A DNA stretch of 64,000 bases from the NCBI RefSeq assembly GCF_011682065.1, contig NZ_VUYU01000008.1:186001-250000 (forward strand), in the 5' to 3' direction. This DNA comes from Massilia rubra (GTDB lineage: Bacteria; Pseudomonadota; Gammaproteobacteria; Burkholderiales; Burkholderiaceae_D). The notes below the pieces were generated by a model, which was given only the letters and a program-made list of their open reading frames with translations, made no database searches and was not told where the DNA came from. Both the position numbers and the translations under genes were made by a program. Below are positions 35,901 to 43,453 of this stretch, piece after piece. Position 1 is the first letter of the stretch, and each line of letters begins with the position of its first letter.

Positions 35901-36543
35901 TGAAGGCCACCGTGCAGCCGGAAAAACGCGACATCGCCCAGCCGTGCACGCCCAGGTCCAGGTATTCCTGCACATTGCATGGGTACAGCACCGGCACCAT
36001 GCAGGCCGAGAAAATATGGTCCGACTGGTGCGGCAGGGTCGAGGAATAGGCGCCGTGGTCGTCGCCGGCCACCAGCAGCACGCCGCCGTGCTTGCTCGTG
36101 CCGGCGTGGTTCATGTGCTTGAAGACGTCGCCGCAGCGGTCCACGCCCGGGCCTTTGCCGTACCACATGGCGAAGACGCCGTCGTACTTGGCCGGGCCGA
36201 TCAGGTCCACCGTTTGCGAGCCCCAGACGGCGGTCGCGGCCAGGTCTTCGTTTACGCCCGGCACGAACTTGACGTGGTGGGCTTCGAGGTGGGCCTTGGC
36301 CTTCCACAGGTTTTCATCGAGGCCGCCCAGGGGCGAGCCGCGGTAGCCGGAAATGAAACCGGCCGTGTTCAGGCCGGCGGCCTGGTCGCGTTCGCGCTGC
36401 ATCATCGGGAGGCGCACCAGCGCCTGGATACCGGACAGGAAAATATTGCCCGTGGTCGCCGTGTATTTGTCGTCGAGGGTGACCGTGGTCAGGCGTGATG
36501 CGACGTCCTGCTTGACAGGCGTCGTTGCCGTGGTATCTGGCAT
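32980..36543 (-). CDS. Indolepyruvate ferredoxin oxidoreductase, fused subunits
   Basis: ATG 36543 gives 1187 residues; the longer frame to 36885 has no support. The N-terminal half holds the pyrimidine and TPP domains (GNIFLSGIQALVRLPM, FISGYRGSPLGGLDE, then GIGCHVMATAIYPGMNK). A ferredoxin-like cluster region follows (CEGCGDCGVQSNC, CNKDYSCVKGFCP). Last is the gamma domain (INGIGGTGVITVGALMGMAA). Together these are IorA and IorB in one chain, as in many proteobacteria. It oxidises aryl or branched 2-oxoacids to acyl-CoA. Proximity to icmF suggests a shared amino-acid catabolic role. Confidence 0.92.
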   Translation of the reverse strand: MPDTTATTPVKQDVASRLTTVTLDDKYTATTGNIFLSGIQALVRLPMMQRERDQAAGLNTAGFISGYRGSPLGGLDENLWKAKAHLEAHHVKFVPGVNEDLAATAVWGSQTVDLIGPAKYDGVFAMWYGKGPGVDRCGDVFKHMNHAGTSKHGGVLLVAGDDHGAYSSTLPHQSDHIFSACMVPVLYPCNVQEYLDLGVHGWAMSRFSGCTVAFKALADTVESSASVDANPFRVQVKIPQDFVMPEGGLNTRLSSDPLGLQARKQEALMQDYKIYAALAYARENKLNHTTIDSANAKLGIIASGKSYLDVLEALEELGIDEKMAADVGLRLFKVAMPWPLEPDSVREFAQGLDEILVVEEKRQIVEYQLKEQLYNWRDDVRPKVIGKFDEKGEWVAPRGEWLLTSKADFSVSQVARVIASRISRLITDARTCDLIKARLSFLDAKDAVLRKAINTPFRPAFYCSGCPHNTSTKVPDGSFALAGIGCHVMATAIYPGMNKLTTHMGGEGAPWIGQQAFSEVPHVFQNLGDGTYFHSGYLAIRATVAAKVNMTYKILYNDAVAMTGGQPVDGQTSVPMIAQQMAAEGIKRIALVTEDLSRYSDRSSLPAIVTLHDRKDMDAVQRELREVEGVSVLIYDQTCAAEKRRRRKKGEFPDPNKRMVINDAVCEGCGDCGVQSNCVSILPKETEFGRKRTIDQSSCNKDYSCVKGFCPSFVTVEGGTLKKTKTGVTKGNVDDGFGALPEPVLPNIDQPYNILINGIGGTGVITVGALMGMAAHLEGKGASVLDMTGMSQKNGSVTSHVKVARSPEHLRAQRIATGEADLILGCDMLTAGAQDAISKMRPGRTMAVINLHEQPPGTFAQQADWEYPAAEVRALIMESVGAPANDAADFIDATKLATALMGDSIAANLFMMGYAWQKGRIPLTEASLLRAIELNGVGVEPNKKSFLWGRRAAVDLKRVEKVATPTQAIVVQMPQSLENVIKKRVEFLTAYQDGAYAALYEQLVTKVRAAETAQGLGNRLSTAVAKYYFKLMAYKDEYEVARLYTDGRFVEQLKSQFEGDFSVKFNLAPPMFAKKDAKGHLVKAEFGSWMWKAFALLAKFKGLRGGTFDIFGRTEERKMERALIVEYRQMIEGLIAGLNADNHATAVELANLPEQIRGYGHVKEKAVAQFRVEKARLLGDGARQHAA

Positions 36544-36764
36544 GGTGTGTCTCCAAAAGGGTATTCGGGGTGTTGCCCCGCCAGGACGGCGCCGGGTAGG
36601 CGCCTGGATGACGGGGTAGGGTGCTGTTATAGGCAGCTTGATTCTACAAGACTCTCCGGTATGGAGCGCCTTTGGCGTGGAGTGTATGACCTTCCCGTCC
36701 GTAGGGGAAATACGGTTTTCGGATGGGGGTATAAGAAAAAGTGATGGCTCGTGGCCGCTGCGAC

Positions 36765-37697
36765 TTATTTGAGCAGGCGCGCACCCGGCCAGGCACCGCC
36801 GGCGCACAGCTCGGCGGTCACCTGGTGCACCAGGCGCTTGACCGCCGCCGCCGCGTTGGTGAGCGGAATATTGCGCGAGGCGCACAGGGTGACGGTGCGC
36901 GCCAGCGCCGGGCTGTGGATCGGGCGGGCCAGCATGGCGCCGCGTTCGATGTCGGCCAGCAAGGGGGCGACCGGCAGGATGGTGGCGCCCATGTCGGCCA
37001 GGATCGCCGACTTGAGGATCGCGATCGAGTTAATTTCAATCACGTTCGAGAGGCGCAGGCCGGCTTCGCGCGCCACGTTTTCGATGCGCGGGCGCACGCC
37101 CTGTTGCTGGGCCGGCAAAATCAGGGTGGTGGCCAGCGCGTCGGCCAGCGCCACCGTGTCGCCCGGCGGGCTGAAGGCCGAACCGGCGCGGCAGATGAAA
37201 CTCAGTTCTTCTTCCACCAGCGCGCTGCTGGCAAAGGCGCCCAGCTGGCCGTCGTCGAACAGCACCGCCAGGTTGATCCGGCCCGATTTCAATTGTTCGT
37301 TCAGGTTGCCGGACAACTCCTCGGTGAGCTGCAGGGTGATCTCGGGAAAAGTGCTGCGCGCCGCCATCAACAAGGGCAGGGCGAGCGCGCCCGAGATGCT
37401 GTGCGGCAGTCCCAGGGTGACACTTCCCGAGGGCCTGGTGGTAGACTGGATCACGGCCGAACGGGCGTCTTCGACCTGCTTGAGGATCGCCTGTGCATGC
37501 TCGTAAAACACCTTGCCGGCGTCGGTGGTGAGCACGCCCTGGGCCGAGCGGTGCAGCAGTTGCGCGCCGAGCTCGTCTTCAAGCTGGCGCAACTGCTGGG
37601 TCAGGGCCGGCTGGGCCACGTGCAGCACCAGCGCCGCGCGCGACAGCGAGCCGTGATCGACAATGGCGACGTAATAGCGCAGCTGGCGTAATTCCAT
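36765..37697 (-). CDS. LysR-family transcriptional regulator
   Basis: 310 residues, the normal LysR size. The N-terminal winged helix reads MELRQLRYYVAIVDHGSLSR then AALVLHVAQPALTQQLRQLE. The effector domain of two Rossmann-like lobes follows (SGSVTLGLPHSISGALALPL). The sequence is closest in feel to the Nac/Cbl-like group that regulates nitrogen or aromatic metabolism. It is divergent from the HD-GYP gene and reads toward the oxidoreductase. Confidence 0.9.
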   Translation of the reverse strand: MELRQLRYYVAIVDHGSLSRAALVLHVAQPALTQQLRQLEDELGAQLLHRSAQGVLTTDAGKVFYEHAQAILKQVEDARSAVIQSTTRPSGSVTLGLPHSISGALALPLLMAARSTFPEITLQLTEELSGNLNEQLKSGRINLAVLFDDGQLGAFASSALVEEELSFICRAGSAFSPPGDTVALADALATTLILPAQQQGVRPRIENVAREAGLRLSNVIEINSIAILKSAILADMGATILPVAPLLADIERGAMLARPIHSPALARTVTLCASRNIPLTNAAAAVKRLVHQVTAELCAGGAWPGARLLK

Positions 37698-37814
37698 GTG
37701 GGTCCGGGTGCGATTAGTGAGTTACGGAAAGCATAGATGCACCAAAGAAATATTGACGTTATACTGGGCGTGTTGCCGCAATTGCGCGAGATTACACCAC
37801 AGACGGACAGAAAA

Positions 37815-39035
37815 ATGCTGAAGAAAGTCGATGCTAGCCACCTCAAGACAGGCATGTATATCCATGACCTGAGCTGCGACTGGATGACGCATCCGTTCGT
37901 GCGCAATCGTTTCTTGCTGACCAGCGAGGATGAAATCCGCAAGATCATCGACGCCGGCATCCACGACGTGGTCATCGATTGCGCCAGGGGGCTCGATGTC
38001 GACCATGCGCCGACCCTGGAAGAAACCCGCCAGAGCACCGAAGCGGCGCTGGTGGACATCGCCGCGCGGCCGCTGATCGTCACCCGCACCACCCTGGGCG
38101 AAGAGCTCAAGCGCGCCGCCGTGATCCGCCGCCAGGCCACCGGCCTGGTGCGCACCGTGATGCAGGATGCGCGGCTGGGCAAGGCCATCGAACTCGACAG
38201 CGTGTCGCCGATGGTGGAAAACATCACCGAATCGATCCTGCGCAATCCCGGCGCGCTGATGGGCATGCTGCGCATCAAGAACAAGGATGACTACACGTTT
38301 TTGCATTCGGTCAGCGTGTGTACCTTGCTGGTGGCGTTTTGCCGTTCGCGCGGGATGGATGCCGAGACCACTTACCAGGCCGGCCTCGGCGGCTTGCTGC
38401 ACGATACCGGAAAAGCGCTGGTGCCGGACCATATCCTCAACAAGCCGGGGCCGCTGACGGACGAGGAATTTGCCATCATCAAGAAGCACCCGCGCGACGG
38501 CTACGATATTTTGCTCAAGTCGCCCGCGATCGGTCCGATTCCGCTCGACATCACCCTGCACCACCACGAGCGGCGCGACGCCAGCGGCTATCCGGACAAG
38601 CAGGGCGAGGGCGCGATCAGCGAGCTGGCGCAGATGGCGGCCATCGTCGATGTGTACGACGCCATCACGGCCGAGCGCTGCTATCACAAGGGCATGTCGG
38701 CGGCCGAAGCGCTGCGCAAGATTTATGAGTGGAGCAAGTTCCACTTTCATCCCACGTATGCGCAGGAATTCATGCGCTGCGTCGGGATTTATCCGGTCGG
38801 CACCATGGTAATGCTCGAATCGGGGCGGTTGGCCGTGGTGATCGAGCCGCACGAAACCAACCTGCTGGCGCCCAAGGTGAATGTGTTTTTCAACACCAGG
38901 CGCAATGTCTACATCAAGCCGGAAACCGTCGATTTGTCGCGCCCGCTCGGTTTTGGGGGCGGCGACAAGATCGTGCGCCCCGAGTCGCCCCAGAAGTGGA
39001 ATGTGGACCCGATGCGCTTCATCAGCGTCGGCTAG
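37815..39035 (+). CDS. HD-GYP cyclic-di-GMP phosphodiesterase
   Basis: ATG 37815 (MLKKVDASHLKTGMYIHDLS) is the conserved start of this family; a frame from 37737 adds 26 residues. An N-terminal DUF3391-type domain (about 1-130) precedes the HD-GYP domain. Its key motifs are HDTGKALVP, HPRDGYDIL, HHHERRDASGYPD and IVDVYDAITAERCY. The enzyme hydrolyses c-di-GMP, commonly to pGpG and GMP. It converges on a GGDEF synthase, giving a synthesis/breakdown pair next to the Tad pilus locus. Confidence 0.92.
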   Translation: MLKKVDASHLKTGMYIHDLSCDWMTHPFVRNRFLLTSEDEIRKIIDAGIHDVVIDCARGLDVDHAPTLEETRQSTEAALVDIAARPLIVTRTTLGEELKRAAVIRRQATGLVRTVMQDARLGKAIELDSVSPMVENITESILRNPGALMGMLRIKNKDDYTFLHSVSVCTLLVAFCRSRGMDAETTYQAGLGGLLHDTGKALVPDHILNKPGPLTDEEFAIIKKHPRDGYDILLKSPAIGPIPLDITLHHHERRDASGYPDKQGEGAISELAQMAAIVDVYDAITAERCYHKGMSAAEALRKIYEWSKFHFHPTYAQEFMRCVGIYPVGTMVMLESGRLAVVIEPHETNLLAPKVNVFFNTRRNVYIKPETVDLSRPLGFGGGDKIVRPESPQKWNVDPMRFISVG

Positions 39036-39052
39036 GCTCGGCAGCAGGTGAT

Positions 39053-39081
39053 CCGTCGCCCCCGCGCAGGCGGGGGCCCAA
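39053..39081. repeat. Solitary REP-like palindrome
   Basis: CCCCCGC (39059-39065), loop GCAG, GCGGGGG (39070-39076), then CCCAAGTTT. The core and flanks match the copy at 1211-1240. It sits between the convergent HD-GYP and GGDEF genes. Confidence 0.6.
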
Positions 39082-39102
39082 GTTTCTTCGCGCAGCCGCG
39101 TC

Positions 39103-40203
39103 CTAGAAAAACTCGGCCGTATCGTTCGACGCCACCGCGTGCAGCAGGCCGCCCGAGACCAGCTGGTCGTAGTGGCAGGCCTGGTTACGCCCGTGGCTCT
39201 TGGCGTAGTACAGCGCCTGGTCGGCATGCCCGAGAATGATCACCGGCGACTCGTACGGGCTGATGCTCACAAAACCCACGCTCACCGTCACCTGTCCCAC
39301 CTGCGGGAAATCGTGCGACTCGACATTGGTGCGGAAGCGGTCGATGATCTTTTGCGCATTGTCCAGGGTCGTCGAGCGCAGCAGCACCACGAATTCCTCG
39401 CCGCCGAAGCGGAACACCCGGTCTTGCGAGCGGAACGACGATTGCATCAGGTTGGCGATCAGGATCAGCACTTCGTCGCCGTACAGGTGGCCGAACTTGT
39501 CGTTGACCAGCTTGAAATGGTCGACATCGACCACTGCCAGCCACTGCTTTTCGGCATCCGAAGGCTGGCGCCGTTCTTCCCGGCCCGGTTCCAGCGACTC
39601 TTGCTCGGCCGTGACGTGCAGCATCTTGGCCAGCTGGTCGTCGAAGGTCTTGCGGTTGAGCAGCCCGGTGAGCGAGTCGCGCTCGCTGTAGTCGAGCAGG
39701 TTCTGGAAGTTGCGGTACACGCTGACGATCCCGCCGATGACGTGGATGGTGTCGCTCGTGTACGGGGTCGGGTGCAGGATTTCGAGGCAGGTGTCGACCT
39801 TCTCGCCGATCCAGATCGGCAGCCACAAGGTGCGCTTGCCGTCTTCCGACAGGCTTTCGGCGCTGGTGTCGTTGCGCGCGATGCAGGCGGCCAGGGCCGG
39901 GTAGCTGCTGATCGGCTCGCCCAGCGCATTCACGTCTGCAGGCTCTTCCATGCGCGCCACGCCGCCGGCGCAGATGCTGGCGCGTGCGCGCACGTACTGC
40001 TGGCCGCGCACATGCATGATGGTCAGCACGCGCGTCTGCGACGCCCGCGCCAGTTCCTGCACCGCCGAGATCACCGAGATGTCGAGCATCGTGTGGTCGC
40101 GGTGGCCAGTCATGTCCACCATGTGTTTAAGAAGGGAATCCATGTCGTTCTCGGAAATGTGAATCAAACTACTACCACGGTGCGGAGGCATGTCCATCGA
40201 CAC
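39103..40203 (-). CDS. GGDEF diguanylate cyclase
   Basis: The product is 366 residues, with an N-terminal GAF-like sensory region (about 25-165) and a C-terminal GGDEF domain. The domain runs ERDSLTGLLNRKTFD, VVDVDHFKLVNDKFGH, VFRFGGEEFVVLL (active site GGEEF) and ADQALYYAKSHGRN. All catalytic features are present, so it should make c-di-GMP. No membrane helix is seen. Internal ATG codons at 40143 are possible starts. Convergent with the HD-GYP gene. Confidence 0.9.
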   Translation of the reverse strand: MSMDMPPHRGSSLIHISENDMDSLLKHMVDMTGHRDHTMLDISVISAVQELARASQTRVLTIMHVRGQQYVRARASICAGGVARMEEPADVNALGEPISSYPALAACIARNDTSAESLSEDGKRTLWLPIWIGEKVDTCLEILHPTPYTSDTIHVIGGIVSVYRNFQNLLDYSERDSLTGLLNRKTFDDQLAKMLHVTAEQESLEPGREERRQPSDAEKQWLAVVDVDHFKLVNDKFGHLYGDEVLILIANLMQSSFRSQDRVFRFGGEEFVVLLRSTTLDNAQKIIDRFRTNVESHDFPQVGQVTVSVGFVSISPYESPVIILGHADQALYYAKSHGRNQACHYDQLVSGGLLHAVASNDTAEFF

Positions 40204-40247
40204 GGCGAGCTAGTCTACCTGATTGCCGGACTCCCTCGGCTGGCGCG

Positions 40248-40286
40248 TCGCCTTGGCGCCTCGCCTTGGCGCTTCGCCTTGGCGCC
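40248..40286. repeat. Three tandem 13-bp repeats
   Basis: TCGCCTTGGCGCC, TCGCCTTGGCGCT and TCGCCTTGGCGCC lie head to tail upstream of the GGDEF gene. Each unit contains a near-palindromic CGCCTTGGCG. Confidence 0.6.
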
Positions 40287-40489
40287 GCGTCCCGCGCCAG
40301 GCGACGCTGTGCACGATAACCTCATTTTGCTTTTTAGGCAATTGTCATGCATAAACGCTTGCGTTCACCCGATTCTACCGTTGTGTGACGGCTTACGGCT
40401 CACCGCACAGCAACTTTTTCGCCATCGTGTCGTATATCGACAGTTTCCATAATAACAAAAATAGTACCAATAAGAAAGTTGTGTTAAGT

Positions 40490-40631
40490 CAAGTTGCAGT
40501 TTCTTCGGATCTTTATAGTGAACTCAATGGCGGGAAAATTGAAGTACAGCAGCAACGTACCTCAAGGTAAGGCAGTAGCGCAGCCGCACCCTGTGCCAGA
40601 AGTTGGCAGTTTTAACTAACCGGAGGTCACC
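40490..40631 (+). promoter_or_regulatory. flp1 promoter and duplicated leader
   Basis: A TATAGT -10 (40516-40521) precedes a roughly 110-base untranslated leader. The same -10 and leader occur upstream of flp2 (about 40973-41113), with conserved blocks AACTCAATGGCGG, AGCAACGTACCT and TCTAACCGGAGGTCACC-like ends. The strong GGAGG ribosome site is identical. Confidence 0.6.
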
Positions 40632-40814
40632 ATGAGCACCATCACCACCGCAGTGCAAGCCTTTATCAACGACGAAGACGGCGCCACCGCCATTGAGTAT
40701 GGCTTGATCGCCGCGCTGATCGCTGTTGCGATTGTATCGTCGTTGAAGTCAGTGCAAGACCAGCTGAAAACCTTGTTCGGTAAAGTTGTCACCGGCTTGA
40801 CGGTTACGCCGTAA
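40632..40814 (+). CDS. flp1: Flp/Tad major pilin, copy 1
   Basis: The 60-residue prepilin starts after a strong CGGAGG site. It has a short polar leader and the Flp motif DGATAIEYGLIAALIAV with processing at the Gly-Ala before T-A-I-E-Y. Glu and Tyr follow as expected for Flp pilins cut by TadV. It is followed by a strong terminator at 40859. Paralog of flp2. Confidence 0.95.
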   Translation: MSTITTAVQAFINDEDGATAIEYGLIAALIAVAIVSSLKSVQDQLKTLFGKVVTGLTVTP

Positions 40815-40858
40815 TCCCTTGCAGCTCGGATAAGCCGTCCATTCACCCCACCGCGCTT

Positions 40859-40890
40859 CCCGGAACAGGGCCCTGTTCCGGGAGCTTTTT
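40859..40890 (+). terminator. Intrinsic terminator after flp1
   Basis: A perfect 24-base palindrome (40859-40882) with 12-bp arms is followed by AGCTTTTT. It would end or attenuate transcripts after the first pilin. Confidence 0.8.
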
Positions 40891-40972
40891 CACGTCCGCC
40901 GCCATGTCCTTCCGCCCCGCGCACTTCCATTTTCTTTGCTAAATATTTCCATCAAAAAAAGTTGTCTCGCGT

Positions 40973-41113
40973 CAAGTTGTCGCTACCCAACATCTCTATA
41001 GTCAACTCAATGGCGGAAAGTTGGAGTACAGAAGCAACGTACCTCCACGCTAGGCAGCAGCGCTGCCGCACCTGGGCCAGAAGTATGCAGTTCTAATCTA
41101 ACCGGAGGTCACC
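40973..41113 (+). promoter_or_regulatory. flp2 promoter and duplicated leader
   Basis: A second copy of the flp1 leader, with TATAGT at 40998-41003 and the same conserved blocks and ribosome site. The sequence identity outside coding DNA implies either recent tandem duplication of leader plus pilin or selection on a regulatory RNA. Confidence 0.6.
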
Positions 41114-41293
41114 ATGAGCACCATACCCACCGCAGTGCAAGCTTTTATCAACGATGAAGATGGCGCCACCGCCATCGAGTATGGCCTGATCGCAGCGTTG
41201 ATCGCTGTCGGACTGGTCACGGCCCTCACCAATGTGAAGACCCAACTGGTTGCCTTGTTCCAGCAGATTGTCACCGATCTGACCGTGTCGTAA
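41114..41293 (+). CDS. flp2: Flp/Tad major pilin, copy 2
   Basis: The 59-residue prepilin is nearly identical to flp1 through MSTIPTAVQAFINDEDGATA and IEYGLIAALIAVG. It then diverges in the C-terminal half (LVTALTNVKTQLVALFQQIV). It has the same start context and the same TadV cleavage region. Its own terminator lies at 41338. Two slightly different pilins could mix in one fibre or serve different conditions. Confidence 0.93.
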   Translation: MSTIPTAVQAFINDEDGATAIEYGLIAALIAVGLVTALTNVKTQLVALFQQIVTDLTVS

Positions 41294-41337
41294 CGCCATC
41301 CCGGCGCTGATCAGCCATCGTTCGCCACACCTCGCTT

Positions 41338-41371
41338 CCCGGGACGGGTACTCCTGTTCCGGGAGCTTTTT
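41338..41371 (+). terminator. Intrinsic terminator after flp2
   Basis: An imperfect hairpin (41338-41363, CCCGGGACGGG against CTGTTCCGGG) is followed by AGCTTTTT. It is weaker than the flp1 terminator and allows some read-through into tadV, whose start is 14 bases on. Confidence 0.75.
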
Positions 41372-41384
41372 ACGTGAGCCGCCC

Positions 41385-41918
41385 ATGCCCGCCTTGTCTC
41401 TTTCCCAATTGGTCCTGATCGCCCTGCTGTTGGGCGCCGTCGCCACCGACCTGGCCTCGCGCCGCATTCCCAACCGCCTGCTGGCCGCCGCCCTGGCCTG
41501 CGCCGCCATCCTGCACCTGTGTTGCGGAAGACCCTTGGCCCTGCTCGACACCGGCCTGGCCGGCTTCGCCACCGGCCTGCTGCTGTTCCTGCCCTTGTAC
41601 TGCCTGCGCGGCATGGCCGCCGGCGACGTCAAGCTGATGGCCACCGTGGGCGCCTTCACCGGTCCCGCCATGGCCGTGCAGATCGCACTTGCCGCCTTTT
41701 GCGCCGGCGGCTTGATGGCGCTCGTCATGATCCTCGCCAGCGGTCGCTTGCGCGACACCGGCGCCAACCTGATGGCGTTGCTGCGCCCCCTGTTCCTGCG
41801 CCTGTGTGGCATGCCGGTCGTGGCCGAGCCACTGCCGACCCCGAGTGTGGGAAATATGCCATACGCGCTCGCAATTGCCGGCGGCACCTTTTTCACTCTG
41901 GCGCAGCCTTGGCTTTAA
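41385..41918 (+). CDS. tadV: Prepilin peptidase TadV/CpaA
   Basis: The 177-residue protein is almost entirely hydrophobic with about five to six membrane helices. The two aspartates of type IV prepilin peptidases are in DLASRRIPNRL (about residue 22) and AAGDVKLMATVGAF (about 84). The short form without the N-methylation domain is typical for Tad systems. It cleaves the Flp leaders. Confidence 0.9.
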   Translation: MPALSLSQLVLIALLLGAVATDLASRRIPNRLLAAALACAAILHLCCGRPLALLDTGLAGFATGLLLFLPLYCLRGMAAGDVKLMATVGAFTGPAMAVQIALAAFCAGGLMALVMILASGRLRDTGANLMALLRPLFLRLCGMPVVAEPLPTPSVGNMPYALAIAGGTFFTLAQPWL

Positions 41919-42025
41919 GTTTCCGTGCGGCCATAGCTTGTTCCGTATCAAGCCGGTACAGGGGCCGGTGGCTAAAATAAATTGTGGCTTTTGGAAACGC
42001 CACTTGTCTTTGCGAGGAACCCGAC

Positions 42026-43453
42026 ATGAGTTATACCGCCCCGACCGGCGCGCTTCCGCCCAGCGGCTTACGGATCCGTGCTGCGTCACCCGACTATGCC
42101 GGCGGCAGCGCGCCGCCGCAACCGCGCTGCGTGCGCGACACCGGCCTGGAACTGAGCCTGATCGTCGAACTGGTCGCCAAGGCGATGTATTCGATCGGCA
42201 AGATCCACCTGCCTGTCCTTACCGGCAAGCTCAAGCTGTCAATCAATGTTTTGCGTGAAGCGCTCGACGCCATGCAGGCCGGCCACCTGGCCGAAGTGGC
42301 GGGGCGCGGCGATTCCGACCTCGACGTGCACTACCAGCTCACCGAGGGCGGACGCCTGCGCGCGGCCGAGTTCCTGGCGCGCTGCCGCTACGTCGGCCCG
42401 GCCCCGGTCACCCTGCAAGCCTACCGCGACCTGGCCCAGCGCCAGTCGGGCCGGCAGGCCGGGGCCGCACAGGTCGGCATGGCCGAGATGGCCGCCGCCT
42501 TTGCCGACGACGTGCTCGAGGCGGGCGTGCGCGACCTGCTCGGCGCGGCCCTGCAGTCGCGCCGCCCGCTGTTGCTGCACGGCCCGTCCGGCAGCGGCAA
42601 GACCACCCTGGCGCGCAAGTTGGGGCGGCTGCAAACCGGGCTGGTGGCCATTCCGCATGCGATTTTGGTCGAGGGCCATATCGTGCAGTTCCACGATCCC
42701 GCCGTCCATATCCCGGCCCCGCCCCAGCATGCGCGCCACAGCGAAGAGCGGCGCAACCCGGATGCGCGCTGGATAATGTGCCAGCGCCCGCTGGTCCAGG
42801 TCGGCGCCGAGCTGGGCTACGAGATGCTCGACCTGCGCCTCGACCACGCCAGCGGCGTGTACCGCGCGCCGCCGCACTTCATGGCCAATAACGGCATCCT
42901 GCTGATCGACGACCTGGGACGCCAGCGCCTGCCCACAGAAGAATTGCTTAACCGTTTCAGCGCTCCGCTCGACAGCGGCTGCGACCAGCTCACCATCGAA
43001 GGCGGCTACAAGATCGCGGTGCCGTTCGACGTCACGCTGGTGCTGGCCACCAACCTCGCGCCGCAGGTCTTGCTAGACGAATCGTTCCTGCGCCGCATCG
43101 GCTACAAGATCCTGGTCGGGCCGCTGTCCGAGGCGTCCTATGCGACCTTGTTCCGGCGCCAGTGCCACCAGCATGCGCTGGCCTGCGACGAAGACGTGCT
43201 GTACTACCTGATCACGCGCCTGCATTACGGCAGCGGGCGGCCGCTGCTGGCCAGCTACCCGGCCGAGCTGCTCGGGCGCCTGCACGATTTTGCCGCCTTC
43301 GCCGGCACCACCGCGCGCCTCTCCGCGGCGGCCATCGAACAAGCCTGGCGCAGCATGGCGCTGGACCAGGCCGCGCCGGCTCCCGGCGCGCCCCCGTCAC
43401 CGATGACTTTTTCCGCCGATAGCGGCACCACCCTGTACGAGAGGATCATATGA
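42026..43453 (+). CDS. AAA-type ATPase inside the Tad locus
   Basis: ATG 42026 follows GAGGAAC; an in-frame start at 41984 lacks support. The 475-residue protein has an N-terminal wing-like domain (about 40-150) and then an AAA core. The core has Walker A GPSGSGKTTLARKL (186-199), Walker B GILLIDDLGRQ (about 290-300), sensor-like LATNL and an arginine-bearing segment ESFLRRIGYKI. It is not TadA or TadZ, which are both present further on. Genes of this type sit between tadV and rcpC in some Betaproteobacteria but have no established role. The stop overlaps rcpC by 4 bases, so it is an integral operon member. Confidence 0.8.
   Translation: MSYTAPTGALPPSGLRIRAASPDYAGGSAPPQPRCVRDTGLELSLIVELVAKAMYSIGKIHLPVLTGKLKLSINVLREALDAMQAGHLAEVAGRGDSDLDVHYQLTEGGRLRAAEFLARCRYVGPAPVTLQAYRDLAQRQSGRQAGAAQVGMAEMAAAFADDVLEAGVRDLLGAALQSRRPLLLHGPSGSGKTTLARKLGRLQTGLVAIPHAILVEGHIVQFHDPAVHIPAPPQHARHSEERRNPDARWIMCQRPLVQVGAELGYEMLDLRLDHASGVYRAPPHFMANNGILLIDDLGRQRLPTEELLNRFSAPLDSGCDQLTIEGGYKIAVPFDVTLVLATNLAPQVLLDESFLRRIGYKILVGPLSEASYATLFRRQCHQHALACDEDVLYYLITRLHYGSGRPLLASYPAELLGRLHDFAAFAGTTARLSAAAIEQAWRSMALDQAAPAPGAPPSPMTFSADSGTTLYERII

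Larger units (their letters stand above)
40204..40631. other. Intergenic region with flp1 leader
   Basis: Contains three tandem 13-base units at 40248-40286, then an AT-richer stretch. The flp1 promoter/leader (about 40485-40631) follows; most of it is duplicated upstream of flp2. No gene seen. Confidence 0.5.

Noticed and set aside
33958-36498. 846-codon open frame on the + strand
   Set aside because: It is the antisense of the well-supported indolepyruvate oxidoreductase. The composition is a shadow of GC-rich codons and no motif is present.
40248-40286. Tandem repeats considered as a CRISPR array
   Set aside because: Units are 13 bases, contiguous and without spacers, and no cas gene is present.
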